From positions 1-52,602 of the forward strand of contig NZ_CP129993.1 in assembly GCF_030505615.1 (NCBI RefSeq): 52,602 nucleotides of DNA, written 5' to 3'. Below the pieces are notes generated by a model. That model had not been told where the DNA came from. It ran no database searches and worked only from the letters and a program-made list of their open reading frames with translations. Below, one piece after another: positions 44,376 to 52,512 of this stretch (position 1 is the stretch's first letter; each line of letters opens with the position of its first letter). The stretch comes from Salinibaculum rarum. GTDB taxonomy: Archaea > Halobacteriota > Halobacteria > Halobacteriales > Haloarculaceae. A program made the position numbers and the translations under genes.

Positions 44376-45200
44376 TCATAACGTTTTGGCGAGCTTCTTG
44401 AGATTGTTGAGAGCGAACAAGAGAACGATTTCACGGAACTGACGGTACCAGAACCGCGAACGCAGGGCGGAGTCCTGCGTTCGCTTGACCGTCGAGTAGG
44501 ATGTTTCAGACATCCATCGCTGCGTGTAGCCCTTTGCGCGGATGAGTGCGTTATTCGCGGTCGCTTTCGCTGTTGAACCGCGGTAGTGAACGAGGTACTC
44601 GACATCATGTGCAGCGATCTCGTACTCAGTGTGCCAGTCTTGGAAGCCATTGTCGGCGGCCACGGCCCGCAGGTCGTCCGCGTTCCGGCGGACGACCCGC
44701 GGGCCAGCCTTCGTGTCGTGTTCACGCTCGATACAGCAGTGGACGTCCAGCACCGCCAGCGACTCTGTATCGGTCAGCGTTGTCGCTTTGACCGTTTTCA
44801 CGTTCTGTCCGCGTCGCTGGCGGTAGTACTGCGAGGCTTGATTGCGTTCGAAGAACGTGCTGTCCAGCGCAACGTGACCAGACTGCGGGTGTTGCTGCGC
44901 GGAGATGCGCAGCAACGCCCGCCAGACGTACATCGCGTAGCGGTCGAAGGAGTGATAGAACGTGGTTGGATCAGGTGGCGCGTCCGGGTGGACGCCGAGG
45001 CGGTCGCACACAGCTGGCATGAGGCTCACTCGATCAACGAGTTCGGCGTAGCTGTGTCCCTCTTCCTTGCGAATACAGTGTGCGACGATGTGGGCCTCGC
45101 GGGCAAGCCCGCCCGAGTCGGGCTTGCCCGCTCGCTTCCCCAACGCTTGTTTGGCTACACGTAGTGCTGTCTCAACGAGGTCGAGAAGCGCGACTCCCAT
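44376..45200 (-). CDS. IS5-family transposase
   Basis: A 274-aa protein resembling ISH1-type IS5 transposases. D in HVALDSTFFERNQASQYY, D in VAADNGFQDWHT, E in QRWMSETSYSTVKRT, then FWYRQFREIVLLFALNNLKK. The length is normal and no break is seen. Weak inverted similarity of its flanks (AAAATGCGGTAC near 44353, complement of CGACCTCATTTCC near 45214) marks probable ends. Confidence 0.88.
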   Translation of the reverse strand: MGVALLDLVETALRVAKQALGKRAGKPDSGGLAREAHIVAHCIRKEEGHSYAELVDRVSLMPAVCDRLGVHPDAPPDPTTFYHSFDRYAMYVWRALLRISAQQHPQSGHVALDSTFFERNQASQYYRQRRGQNVKTVKATTLTDTESLAVLDVHCCIEREHDTKAGPRVVRRNADDLRAVAADNGFQDWHTEYEIAAHDVEYLVHYRGSTAKATANNALIRAKGYTQRWMSETSYSTVKRTQDSALRSRFWYRQFREIVLLFALNNLKKLAKTL

Positions 45201-45253
45201 AATCGACTTCTCGACCTCATTTCCTCAAACCATTGGTCGCGTCGCAAAGCGGT

Positions 45254-46455
45254 CTAGAGTTTGCCTCTGGTGCTCTCAATTGAGAGGTCACAGCTCATTG
45301 CTGTTTTGGTCGATCGCTGGAGCAGTTCGTTGAGGAACGATTGGTAGTGCTCTGGATCAGCGTACTTCACCAGCCGAAGCTGGAGTATCGCCTCTAATCC
45401 CTCCGTTGTCCAGCGCATCCACTGGTTCTTGCACCGTTTGCTGACCTCCCCCATCAACCGTTCGACGGGGTTCGAGGTCCACGGCACCTCGAACCCCTCG
45501 ACAGCCTGCTCGGCAAACGTCACGATTGACGGCAGCCACCGCCGAAGATACCCCGCCGCCTTCTCTGACCCGTACTGATCCAACTGCCACGCTGTCTTCT
45601 CGATACGCTCGGTCGTTCGCGCGATCCGTTCGCGGATCGCCGCGAACTCCTCGTCTGGACGGTGTTTAGCGACCGAGTTCTTCAGATGGAACACCTCGTC
45701 GATCACCTCCGAGACGATCTCGTTCCGCCGATCCAAGGAGAACACGCCGTCGTCCCAAAGGTTGTAATCAAGCGTCCGACCGACGTGGACGAGATCGAGT
45801 TGGTGATTACGATTTTCGTCGGTAAATGCCGTGACGATACCCTCATCAGCGTCACTGACGACCGTCGCGTCGTCAGTGACTGCGTCGATGTCTTCGAGTT
45901 CGGCGGCTGTTTCGTCCCAGTCAGCGTTGACCGAGAGATCCAGCAGGGAGCGCGACTCCTCGGCAGTATCTTCGCCGAGCGTGGCCTGGACGGAGTGGTA
46001 CGAGCGGTCGTCGTCTTGGCTGTGGCACTTCGTGCCGTCAGGAATAACAGCGTCAGCGTCTGTGTCAGCGACACAGTCTGGAAGGAACTGCTTGAGCTTG
46101 CTGCCGTATTCTCTGGCGCGGCGGTTGATGGTGGTCGGCGACGGCATCTCCGGGAGGATGCCGTCGCCGTGGTCAGCAGCATCCCGATAGCTGAGCGAGG
46201 TAGCGAGATCGACGCTTTTGGCGGCGATATCCTGCTGATAGCGGTTTTGCCCGTCGAAGTCGAGAACGTCTTCGACGGGCCGGAAGTAGCTGCGTTCGTC
46301 GTGGTCAGCGGCGGTATCTTCGACGTAGTGAAGGTCGAAGTCGTGTTCACCGGCGGCTGTGACGGCTGTGCGGGTGTCGGTACCGGCGCGTTGGAAGCGT
46401 CGGTCACCGTTGCCAGTAGCGTGTTTCTCACCACAGAGCGCCTCGACGCGAGCAA
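45254..46455 (-). pseudogene. ISH6-type transposase, 5'-truncated
   Basis: The frame continues upstream of its first internal ATG (46147) back to 46455: ARVEALCGEKHATGNGDRRF, YFRPVEDVLDFDGQNRYQQD and SLSYRDAADHGDGILPEMPS are typical ISH6 N-terminal segments. The rest reads on without a break to GKL at 45254. The first ~40 codons are absent at the junction with the lipoprotein gene, so translation could only start internally. Confidence 0.75.
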
Positions 46456-46935
46456 TCAGTCATCGAATGGACCAGAAACGTCCGTTGTGCTGAATGAAGC
46501 CGAAAACTTGCCACCGCCGTAGACTTCGGCATCCAAATAGGTGTAGTTCCCACGGCTACTGACTCCCGGCGAGAATGGGTAAACCGCGTTTTCGGGGACG
46601 ACACCGTCAACTGTGAACTCGATAAGGTAGGTGACCGGTTCGGTGAAGATAGCCTCGAACGTCTTGATTTCATTGGGGGCGACAGAAATTGATGTCTGGA
46701 GTCGTCGCTGCTCGGGTCGTATTGTGACGTCACCACGAACATCGTACCCGTCGTCTGTCCTTACTCCATCGCTCCCAACATCCGTGACAGTCATTCTGAC
46801 GATATGTGGGAGGTCGTGGCGGTTTTCGAGGTGAAGACTACCAGCCGGGAGTTCGTCGTCAAGGAGTCCGCTACACCCAGCGAGGCCCGTGGTGCCCGCG
46901 GTCCCGAGTGCAGCGAGGAGGGTACGACGCTTCAT
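46456..46935 (-). CDS. Tat-exported lipoprotein
   Basis: A 159-aa protein. The signal MKRRTLLAALGTAGTTGLAGC has twin Arg and a lipobox (LAGC, Cys at 21), so it is a membrane-anchored external lipoprotein. The mature domain (ENRHDLPHIVRMTVTDVGSD, KTFEAIFTEPVTYLIEFTVD) is a beta-sandwich type common and uncharacterised in haloarchaea. The stop codon abuts the truncated ISH6; the natural C-terminus may or may not be complete. Confidence 0.8.
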   Translation of the reverse strand: MKRRTLLAALGTAGTTGLAGCSGLLDDELPAGSLHLENRHDLPHIVRMTVTDVGSDGVRTDDGYDVRGDVTIRPEQRRLQTSISVAPNEIKTFEAIFTEPVTYLIEFTVDGVVPENAVYPFSPGVSSRGNYTYLDAEVYGGGKFSASFSTTDVSGPFDD

Positions 46936-47200
46936 ACGCCGTTCAATGAGTCGTGAAGCAAGTATCTTCTGAGGGATCTCGCTGTTAGGATCGTCCCGTC
47001 TATCGGCTGGCTCGTGAGTTAAATGTGAAACTTAATATATTTCCCGTGGTGACTGCACGCTCTGCATGTTTCACCGGTCTTCTAATGGTTTACAGACAGT
47101 TTATCGCTCGTCACAGTATGTGTGTCCCCAGTATCGAGCACTTGGTTGACTCTGCCCGGCATCGTCTCGTAGTTAAAGAGAGGTTTTGTCTTGCGACGGG
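46936..47200. other. intergenic region without a recognisable gene
   Basis: 265 bp, AT-rich near 47020-47045 (AAACTTAATATATTTCC), a likely promoter area for the leftward lipoprotein gene. Nothing else supported. Confidence 0.4.
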
Positions 47201-48193
47201 TCAGAGATCGCTACCGGATGGGGTGTGGAACTTCTGGCCGGACGAGAACTCGGTCAACTCCTCGATACGAGATTCGAGTGCTTCGATTTCCTCGCGGAGG
47301 TCCTCGGCTTCTGGGTCGTCCGTCGACTCGAGCTGGTCTTTCAGCCCTTGGAGACGCGTCTCTTTGTGCTCATCGTCGACCTCGGCCTTCCGGACGTACT
47401 CGCGCTCGTCGATATCGTAGACGTCCTCGGGCGGGATTTCTGTCACCTCGAGTGCTTCATCGACCTTGGTGGAATCGACGGTCGTGACCCGTTCCCGGTC
47501 GATACCTGCGTCTTCGAGTGTGGCGAGGACTTCCTCGTCGTCTTTGAGCGAGCGATACTCGCGACTCGTGCGCTGGACGGAACCAAACTGGCCGTGAACA
47601 GGCTGGTCGTGGTGAACGCGTTCGAGAAGGATATCTGCGACCTTCTTGCGCATGTCGTCCGTCCCGCGCTGGACATCCGACAATAACGTGTAGAGATTGA
47701 CCAGCGCCGGCGTCTCCATCGCATCCAATGCATCGACATCGTGGCGTTCCATCGCGTCGACGAGCAACAGTAGGTCGGCGTATTCCGGGCGGTCTGGCTC
47801 GGCACGCTCTGCGGGTTCGTCGTCCTCGTCAGCAGTGGCCGGCACGAGCTGGGAGCCAGTCGACTCGTCGGTCGCTCGGATCACACCTTCCTGCTCGTCA
47901 ATTTCGAAGCGTGGATGCAGACTCAACACGGCAGCATACGGGTCTGCATCAGGGGGGAGTCGGTCGAGTTCGAAGCCGGTAGCTGTGTCTTCGACGCGGC
48001 GGATCAGGGTCTCGAATTGCTCGCGCTGGAGTGGCTGACTGTCACCACTCTCGCGGTATCTGATGACGATGCGCGGCTCCTGGATGCTCGTTATCGTGAA
48101 TTCCTTCCCGGACAGCGGCGTGAGAAGAGTACCATCCTCTGCAAGCGCCTCGCACTCGTTTTGAAGATTCTGCCATGTCGCGCCAACACTCAT
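47201..48193 (-). CDS. hypothetical haloarchaeal protein with C-terminal coiled coil
   Basis: A 330-aa protein. The N-terminal ~70 residues form a small beta domain (LLTPLSGKEFTITSIQEPRI). A central helical domain has DLLLLVDAMERHDVDALDAM. A C-terminal coiled coil runs from about 270 to 315 (ETRLQGLKDQLESTDDPEAE, EEIEALESRIEELTEF). No known family. A TTAACCAAC-type repeat lies 64 bp upstream, as for genes 35118 and 36559, which suggests a common regulator. Confidence 0.7.
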   Translation of the reverse strand: MSVGATWQNLQNECEALAEDGTLLTPLSGKEFTITSIQEPRIVIRYRESGDSQPLQREQFETLIRRVEDTATGFELDRLPPDADPYAAVLSLHPRFEIDEQEGVIRATDESTGSQLVPATADEDDEPAERAEPDRPEYADLLLLVDAMERHDVDALDAMETPALVNLYTLLSDVQRGTDDMRKKVADILLERVHHDQPVHGQFGSVQRTSREYRSLKDDEEVLATLEDAGIDRERVTTVDSTKVDEALEVTEIPPEDVYDIDEREYVRKAEVDDEHKETRLQGLKDQLESTDDPEAEDLREEIEALESRIEELTEFSSGQKFHTPSGSDL

Positions 48194-48256
48194 GCTACAC
48201 GTCGATTTTTGGCGCAGGTCGAAAACTCTTGGTTCGCGAATACTGCGACGGGCTGA

Positions 48257-48299
48257 TTAACCAACAGAAGGGATGGCTTTCTCAGATTTCGTTGGTTAA
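48257..48299. promoter_or_regulatory. TTAACCAAC-N25-GTTGGTTAA inverted repeat, site 3
   Basis: Arms at 48257-48265 and 48291-48299, upstream of the leftward gene starting at 48193. The spacer is 25 bp rather than 23. Confidence 0.65.
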
Positions 48300-48429
48300 T
48301 ACGGTATCTCTCCTGTTTCTTGACCAGCGTCATCTTCTAAGATTTCTACTCCTCTACTGTTGCTGGACAACACCAGGAAGGGAACAAAGAGTTGAGTGAC
48401 AAGCCAGGCAGTTACGACTGACAACTATG

Positions 48430-48714
48430 TCATTGTTGATCGCTGTCCGTCACCTCGATCTCATCTGCACGTAGGTCGCCAGTTAGGTACTTACGGCCGG
48501 TATCAGTGATTTCATAAAGTGCTCCTTCTGGTTGATGGACAAGCTCCGCCTCCAACGCACCAGACAAAGCACGATGAACTGTTGCTCTGGATGGTGGGCG
48601 TTCAAGCTGTTTATTGAGGTTGTACACAATACTCGTCGCTGAGAGAGCTAAGTCAGAATCAGCGAGAAGGCGGAGGACTGGCTTTGTTGCCGAATTTTTC
48701 CAGTCCACCTGCAT
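48430..48714 (-). CDS. winged-helix DNA-binding protein
   Basis: 94 aa. The winged helix covers most of the protein: KPVLRLLADSDLALSATSIV, PSRATVHRALSGALEAELVH, YEITDTGRKYLTGD. Similar small regulators are common on haloarchaeal plasmids; a distant relative is at 50495. Target unknown. Confidence 0.75.
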   Translation of the reverse strand: MQVDWKNSATKPVLRLLADSDLALSATSIVYNLNKQLERPPSRATVHRALSGALEAELVHQPEGALYEITDTGRKYLTGDLRADEIEVTDSDQQ

Positions 48715-48877
48715 AGACGGAACTCCGCACGACGCTATACCTCACTTTCGATATACATTTCTTCTGATAAATTAAACACTCAATTGAGATTATATAGTAT
48801 CAAGCTTTATTGGCCACCCACTCACACGTGAGCGTAATGCTCAAAAGAACGCCCATCGCTGTATCCCACCGAAACCT

Positions 48878-49441
48878 ATGATCAGCGTCTCAAAAGAACA
48901 GTTGTCCGACGAAGAGTTCAAAACCGTCATTCAGTCGCGTGGATTCCAGAAGATGTTGCTGTATCAGCGGCTTGCCGATGGTATCGAAGTCCTCCAGACA
49001 CACGACCTGTTGTACGAATCGATGGTCCATTCGATTACGGAACGGCATTCTGACATCGATTCGGAGGACGTGACACGAGAGGTTCTCGACCATCTCGAAC
49101 GCGAGGTTGCGCGGTATACGGAACCACTCGTCGCAAGCGACGCTGATGGTAGTCACCAGTCTCAGGACAAGGATATCGTTCTCACCGATGCCGTCACCAC
49201 TCCTGAGGAATCCGAGACGAATCCAGAGAAGACAGTGCAAGAATACCTCGAGAACCGTCTGGAGGAGACGAACGAGCTCAACCTCAAGGCAAACGAGATA
49301 GCGTCTGACCTAGGATTAGCAAGCACCCACGTGGGTGGTATCCTGGGCCAGTGGCGGAATGCTGAGAATTCGCCATTTGCAATCACTGCCTCAGAGTCAG
49401 CCAGCAGCGGGAACGTCTGGACGATTACGACGGCCGATTGA
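48878..49441 (+). CDS. HTH-containing hypothetical protein
   Basis: 187 aa. The N-terminal helical region (DEEFKTVIQSRGFQKMLLYQ) is followed by an acidic linker and a C-terminal winged-helix-like domain (LNLKANEIASDLGLASTHVG, then VWTITTAD), which resembles the DUF7123 type. Probably DNA-binding. Upstream, TTATATAG at 48790-48797 is a plausible TATA element about 80 bp before the start. Confidence 0.65.
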   Translation: MISVSKEQLSDEEFKTVIQSRGFQKMLLYQRLADGIEVLQTHDLLYESMVHSITERHSDIDSEDVTREVLDHLEREVARYTEPLVASDADGSHQSQDKDIVLTDAVTTPEESETNPEKTVQEYLENRLEETNELNLKANEIASDLGLASTHVGGILGQWRNAENSPFAITASESASSGNVWTITTAD

Positions 49442-49469
49442 GCGAAAGTTGATTCAACCCATCAACACT

Positions 49470-49646
49470 ATGCCACTCAGAATCTCGTACGCGTGTCACG
49501 AATGTCTTACCGATGTCAGATGGATCTACGACGAAACCGAGAACGAGCTCAAATCAGATGCGGTGAGAGGGTGTCGGGGGGAAGGGTGTACCGAAGTTCA
49601 CCACATCGAAGTAATGGAAGTTGATGAGGATACTACTAGCGTGTGA
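49470..49646 (+). CDS. small zinc-ribbon-like protein
   Basis: 58 aa from ATG 49470 (MPLRISYACHECLTDVRWIY), 28 bp after the previous stop, with CHEC and CRGEGC pairs that could bind one zinc. Possibly co-transcribed with 48878. No known function. Confidence 0.6.
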   Translation: MPLRISYACHECLTDVRWIYDETENELKSDAVRGCRGEGCTEVHHIEVMEVDEDTTSV

Positions 49647-49690
49647 GTCTGGAATCGTTGCGAAGGTCTTGTCGTGTCTGGCCCAGTGAC

Positions 49691-49843
49691 TCAAGTGGAG
49701 ACCCATTTCGGATCCTCTGGAGTGTGGTCGAGGTAGTAATGAACGGCCTCGCGGAGCTGGTCGTACTCAGGCCACGATGGAACCGGTTCGTTCGGGCCGA
49801 GCGTGGGCCAGTCGGTGCGGTCGTCGTCACGATGGTCAGTCAC
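49691..49843 (-). CDS. 50-aa protein related to the N-terminus of the 51461 gene
   Basis: GTG start at 49843: MTDHRDDDRTDWPTLGPNEP, then VPSWPEYDQLREAVHYYLDH and a stop at 49691. SWPEYDQLREAV matches the start of the larger protein at 51461 (AxEEFDQLREAVEDYL). It is either a short paralogue or a truncated copy. Confidence 0.5.
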   Translation of the reverse strand: MTDHRDDDRTDWPTLGPNEPVPSWPEYDQLREAVHYYLDHTPEDPKWVST

Positions 49844-49950
49844 GCGTCCCACCCTTCTCCGACAGCGGGAATCACCGAGTCGTCATGCCATGTAGAGCCG
49901 TATCGTCGATACTGCGCGAGAGTCCGACTGCCCTGCTTGACGAGCGACGT

Positions 49951-50357
49951 ATGAGAGAGGTTCGCGTTGATGAGTACGACGGGAAACTTCAGTTAATCCT
50001 CGAACGTGGTAAAACGGCCGTGACGGAACTCCAGGCAGGTGTCGCGTATACGCCGGCGTCTGAACCTGAAAACGAAGACCAGGGACAACTCGACGCAGCT
50101 GCGGACGGCGGCCAGCAGAAAGGTGTGGCCGACTCTCGCGACGACCGCCAAGGCCTTCGAGCCGAGCTGAACAACTCATTGAAGTACTCCGTGGACACGT
50201 CAACGACGAGTTCTCGAAACCAGAGGTGCTCGCGCAGGCCAGCAGCGTCGACGGCGTCGATGACCCCGACCGGGCCGAAGCCGTGGTCGAGAAGGCAGTC
50301 AACGAGTTAGGTGCACCCGCCCGAATCGACGACGACGGAGGTGTCGAAGTCCTATGA
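49951..50357 (+). pseudogene. hypothetical protein with one frameshift
   Basis: Begins MREVRVDEYDGKLQLILERG. About 70 codons later (near 50171, after RQGLRAEL) the frame ends in low-quality sequence, while the next frame gives EQLIEVLRGHVNDEFSKPEV, LAQASSVDGVDDPDRAEAVV and ends GGVEVL with TGA at 50355. One missing base explains it. The restored protein is ~135 aa, acidic and helical, of unknown function. Its stop overlaps the ATG of the zinc-ribbon gene at 50354. Confidence 0.6.
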
Positions 50358-50488
50358 CGGATCGAGTCACCGTCGAGTGTTCACACTGCGGCGTCGAGAA
50401 AGAGACCGACCCGATTCACAGCGACGAGAAACATCGGATCACTCGTTGCTTGGAGTGTGGGGAGTATTTCACTGTTTACAGTGAGTAG
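50354..50488 (+). CDS. 44-aa zinc-ribbon protein
   Basis: ATG overlaps the previous stop (ATGA), giving translational coupling. The sequence has CSHCG and CLECGEYF separated by about 22 residues, a compact zinc ribbon. Such tiny zinc-finger proteins are frequent in haloarchaea and often regulatory. Ends YFTVYSE. Confidence 0.7.
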   Translation: MTDRVTVECSHCGVEKETDPIHSDEKHRITRCLECGEYFTVYSE

Positions 50489-50494
50489 ACGGAG

Positions 50495-50779
50495 TCACTC
50501 ACCGAGCAACTCCTCAGCGTCGAAGCTCATTCCTTTGTCGCGACCGCGATCAGGGTTCGGGTCGATGTCGCCGAGCATCTCGGCCTGGATGTCGGGCCGC
50601 CAGGTGTTGTGATCGGACCGGACCCAATCGTCAGCCTCGAGCTGGCGGAGCACGCGATAGATAGTCTGCCGACTGGGCGGGTCGGTCAGTTCGTGCTGGA
50701 GGTCGGAGACCTGAAACGGCTCACCGCGAAGCGCCAACTTCACCGCCGCGCTCGCGACGGCCGCCGAAGCATGTTGCAT
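50495..50779 (-). CDS. winged-helix DNA-binding protein
   Basis: 94 aa: ASAAVKLALRGEPFQVSDLQ, then PPSRQTIYRVLRQLEADDWV and a C-terminal acidic tail. A clear winged helix. It is convergent with the zinc-ribbon gene, with a 6-bp gap. AT-rich sequence at 50780-50960 upstream (TATACATCTGTAATAAAG) holds its promoter and no gene. Confidence 0.72.
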   Translation of the reverse strand: MQHASAAVASAAVKLALRGEPFQVSDLQHELTDPPSRQTIYRVLRQLEADDWVRSDHNTWRPDIQAEMLGDIDPNPDRGRDKGMSFDAEELLGE

Positions 50780-50993
50780 ATGTGGACACGCAAACTTTCA
50801 TATACATCTGTAATAAAGGCACGGAGAATAGTTGGCGAAAGTGAAAAGCTGCCTTCTGGCGGTTATATCCAGTTGGGCATGATTACTCCAATAATCATGG
50901 CCAGATTCCGAAACCAGAATATACATATAAAGAAAATAGTTGGAGTTCTGATGTACCACTCTCAGACGCCCACCTCATCCCACCCCACCGCTG

Positions 50994-51461
50994 TCACCGG
51001 TACCGCTCAGGTGGGTAGAACACGATGTGGACGGTTGTCCCGAGGTTGTACCACCTCTTGCCGTGGACCGAGATTTCGAGCCCGTAGTGTTTCGCGAAGC
51101 CGCAGACGTCGAACCACTGGTTGTGTGGTGGCTCGTCACTGTCCAGACGCTCGATGTTCCCCGGGTAGACGTGCATTCCGTACAGGGCTGGCTCACCGTC
51201 GTCAAGAGGGCACTCGTCGCGACCGTCGATGAGACGGGCAATGCAGGCCGTCTCAGCAGGCTCGTCGAGCTCGTGGGCCTCGATGAAGGCGTCGCGGTGA
51301 TACTCACCCATGATGGCAGCGAGCGCCCGCCAGATGTCGGTGAACTTCAGATCGTCGGGCTGGTCCAGGTAGTCTTCGACGGCCTCGCGCAGCTGGTCGA
51401 ACTCCTCTCACGCTGGAACTTGTGGGTTCAGGCTAGGTGTCGAGAAATCGTCGCGGGTCAC
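50994..51461 (-). pseudogene. hypothetical protein broken by one in-frame TGA
   Basis: The frame runs from GTG 51461 (MTRDDFSTPSLNPQVPA) to 50994 with TGA at 51408-51410. The paralogous small protein at 49843 has Trp at this position (VPSWPEYDQ against VPA-stop-EEFDQ), so TGG became TGA. Downstream: LKFTDIWRALAAIMGEYHRD, LIDGRDECPLDDGEPALYGM, GTTVHIVFYPPERYR. The part from ATG 51311 (MGEYHRDAF) could still be made, giving 105 aa. Function unknown. Confidence 0.65.
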
Positions 51462-51637
51462 GCGAATGCCTCCCCGACGTGGGACTCTGTGGGCTTCGTG
51501 AGATACGGCTCGATTGCTGAGTAGTCCGACCAGCCACCGACAGACATCATTCTCCGGACGTCGACGCGCTGCTCGATGAAATGGTAGGCGGCCCACAAAT
51601 GCCGGAGGTCGTGACTCGAGATTACTCGACAGGCCGT
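51458..51637 (-). pseudogene. tyrosine recombinase (integrase), C-terminal remnant
   Basis: About 59 codons: CRVISSHDLRHLWAAYHFIE, RRMMSVGGWSDYSAIEPYLT, ending VGEAFA. HDLRH holds the catalytic His and Arg, GGWSD the His/Trp position, and EPYL the nucleophilic Tyr. The frame is closed upstream at 51638, so the N-terminal domains are gone. Its TGA overlaps the GTG of the next gene, so they were once an operon. Suggests a past site-specific integration or resolution system. Confidence 0.75.
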
Positions 51638-51671
51638 TTACAAGGCATTGTCTCCACTCAAGCACCGAGCG

Positions 51672-51806
51672 ATGCTGGCTCCATCTAATCCTGAATACGC
51701 GCTTACTGAGGAGCCCGAAGCGAAGAAGGATGCTGAATTCTTCTTTCAATCTGGCTTTAGCCGGATTCTAGAGAGGTTTCAGGAGGGGTTCAGAGGCTTT
51801 GAATGA
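51672..51806 (+). pseudogene. C-terminal fragment of an unknown gene
   Basis: A coding-like frame (VYKALSPLKHRAMLAPSNPE, KKDAEFFFQSGFSRILERFQ, EGFRGFE, stop at 51806). An ATG exists at 51672 but the frame extends further upstream to about 51640, where it meets the integrase remnant. Probably a gene end left after rearrangement. Unrecognised. Confidence 0.35.
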
Positions 51807-51871
51807 AGAGATCATATCGATCATACCAACGAGTGGGATTCATAGTCTTTGTGTCGTTGAGGGAAAGTAAC

Positions 51872-52252
51872 TCATTCCAGGGATTTCTCTTCGATCGAGA
51901 TCCGGTCATCAGTAATATCGTCAAAGGACTTGTCCGATGAGATTATCGGATCGTGGTTGGCATATGCGACGTGGTATGCATCGAACGCGGTGAGACCATA
52001 TTGGTCCATATAATCCGCTGCCTGAAAGAGAACTGTCTCGTCTTCAGGCACAGACGCAATTTCAAGCGCGTAACTAAGCGCTTCCATCCGATCAAACTCG
52101 AACCGATCTGAGATCATCAGGAGTTCGAGAAGGGTTGCCCGCGACGTGTAGATGTCGCCTTTATGTTCCGTAGCGATCGTCACAGCCCGTTCCTGAAGCC
52201 AATCATCGTCCTTGACCAGCGCAATGAAAAAATCCGTGTCAGCGTAGATCAT
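51872..52252 (-). CDS. vapC: VapC-type PIN-domain toxin
   Basis: 126 aa. PIN-domain acidic residues: YADTDFFIAL (D), TLLELLMI (E), LTAFDAYHVAYA (D) and IISSDKSFDDI (D). VapC toxins are Mg-dependent RNases that usually cut tRNA or rRNA. The start overlaps the antitoxin stop by 4 bp, typical of vapBC operons. Confidence 0.9.
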   Translation of the reverse strand: MIYADTDFFIALVKDDDWLQERAVTIATEHKGDIYTSRATLLELLMISDRFEFDRMEALSYALEIASVPEDETVLFQAADYMDQYGLTAFDAYHVAYANHDPIISSDKSFDDITDDRISIEEKSLE

Positions 52253-52512
52253 CGCTGCTTCGACTTAGTGACTTCCTCGATAGCGTCCTCTCGTGCAGCG
52301 TCGCGCGCCTCCTGTTTAATCTCCGCAATTGATTTTTCGTCGAACGCATCGCCGACCGCATCACGGAGCCCCTTGATAGGATCTTCTTTCAACGGAATCA
52401 GCTCGACACGGTCGTCGAGTTCGACAATACGATATCTATCACCGTGCTTTTCGCGGACCTCATGGGGGATGACGATACGGCCACGATCGTCGGCCTCTGC
52501 TGTCTTGCTCAT
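52249..52512 (-). CDS. vapB: AbrB/SpoVT-type antitoxin (VapB)
   Basis: 87 aa from ATG 52512 (MSKTAEADDRGRIVIPHEVR). The upstream in-frame region (to 52596) was rejected because it overlaps the promoter and repeats. The swapped-hairpin AbrB fold covers residues 5-48 (RGRIVIPHEVREKHGDRYRI, LDDRVELIPL); the C-terminal helices bind VapC. It is divergent from parA if the molecule is circular, with the 13-bp repeats in the shared control region. Confidence 0.88.
   Translation of the reverse strand: MSKTAEADDRGRIVIPHEVREKHGDRYRIVELDDRVELIPLKEDPIKGLRDAVGDAFDEKSIAEIKQEARDAAREDAIEEVTKSKQR

Noticed and set aside
47191..48038. Open frames on the + strand opposite the coiled-coil protein gene
   Set aside because: Antisense shadows rich in Arg and Ser with no features.
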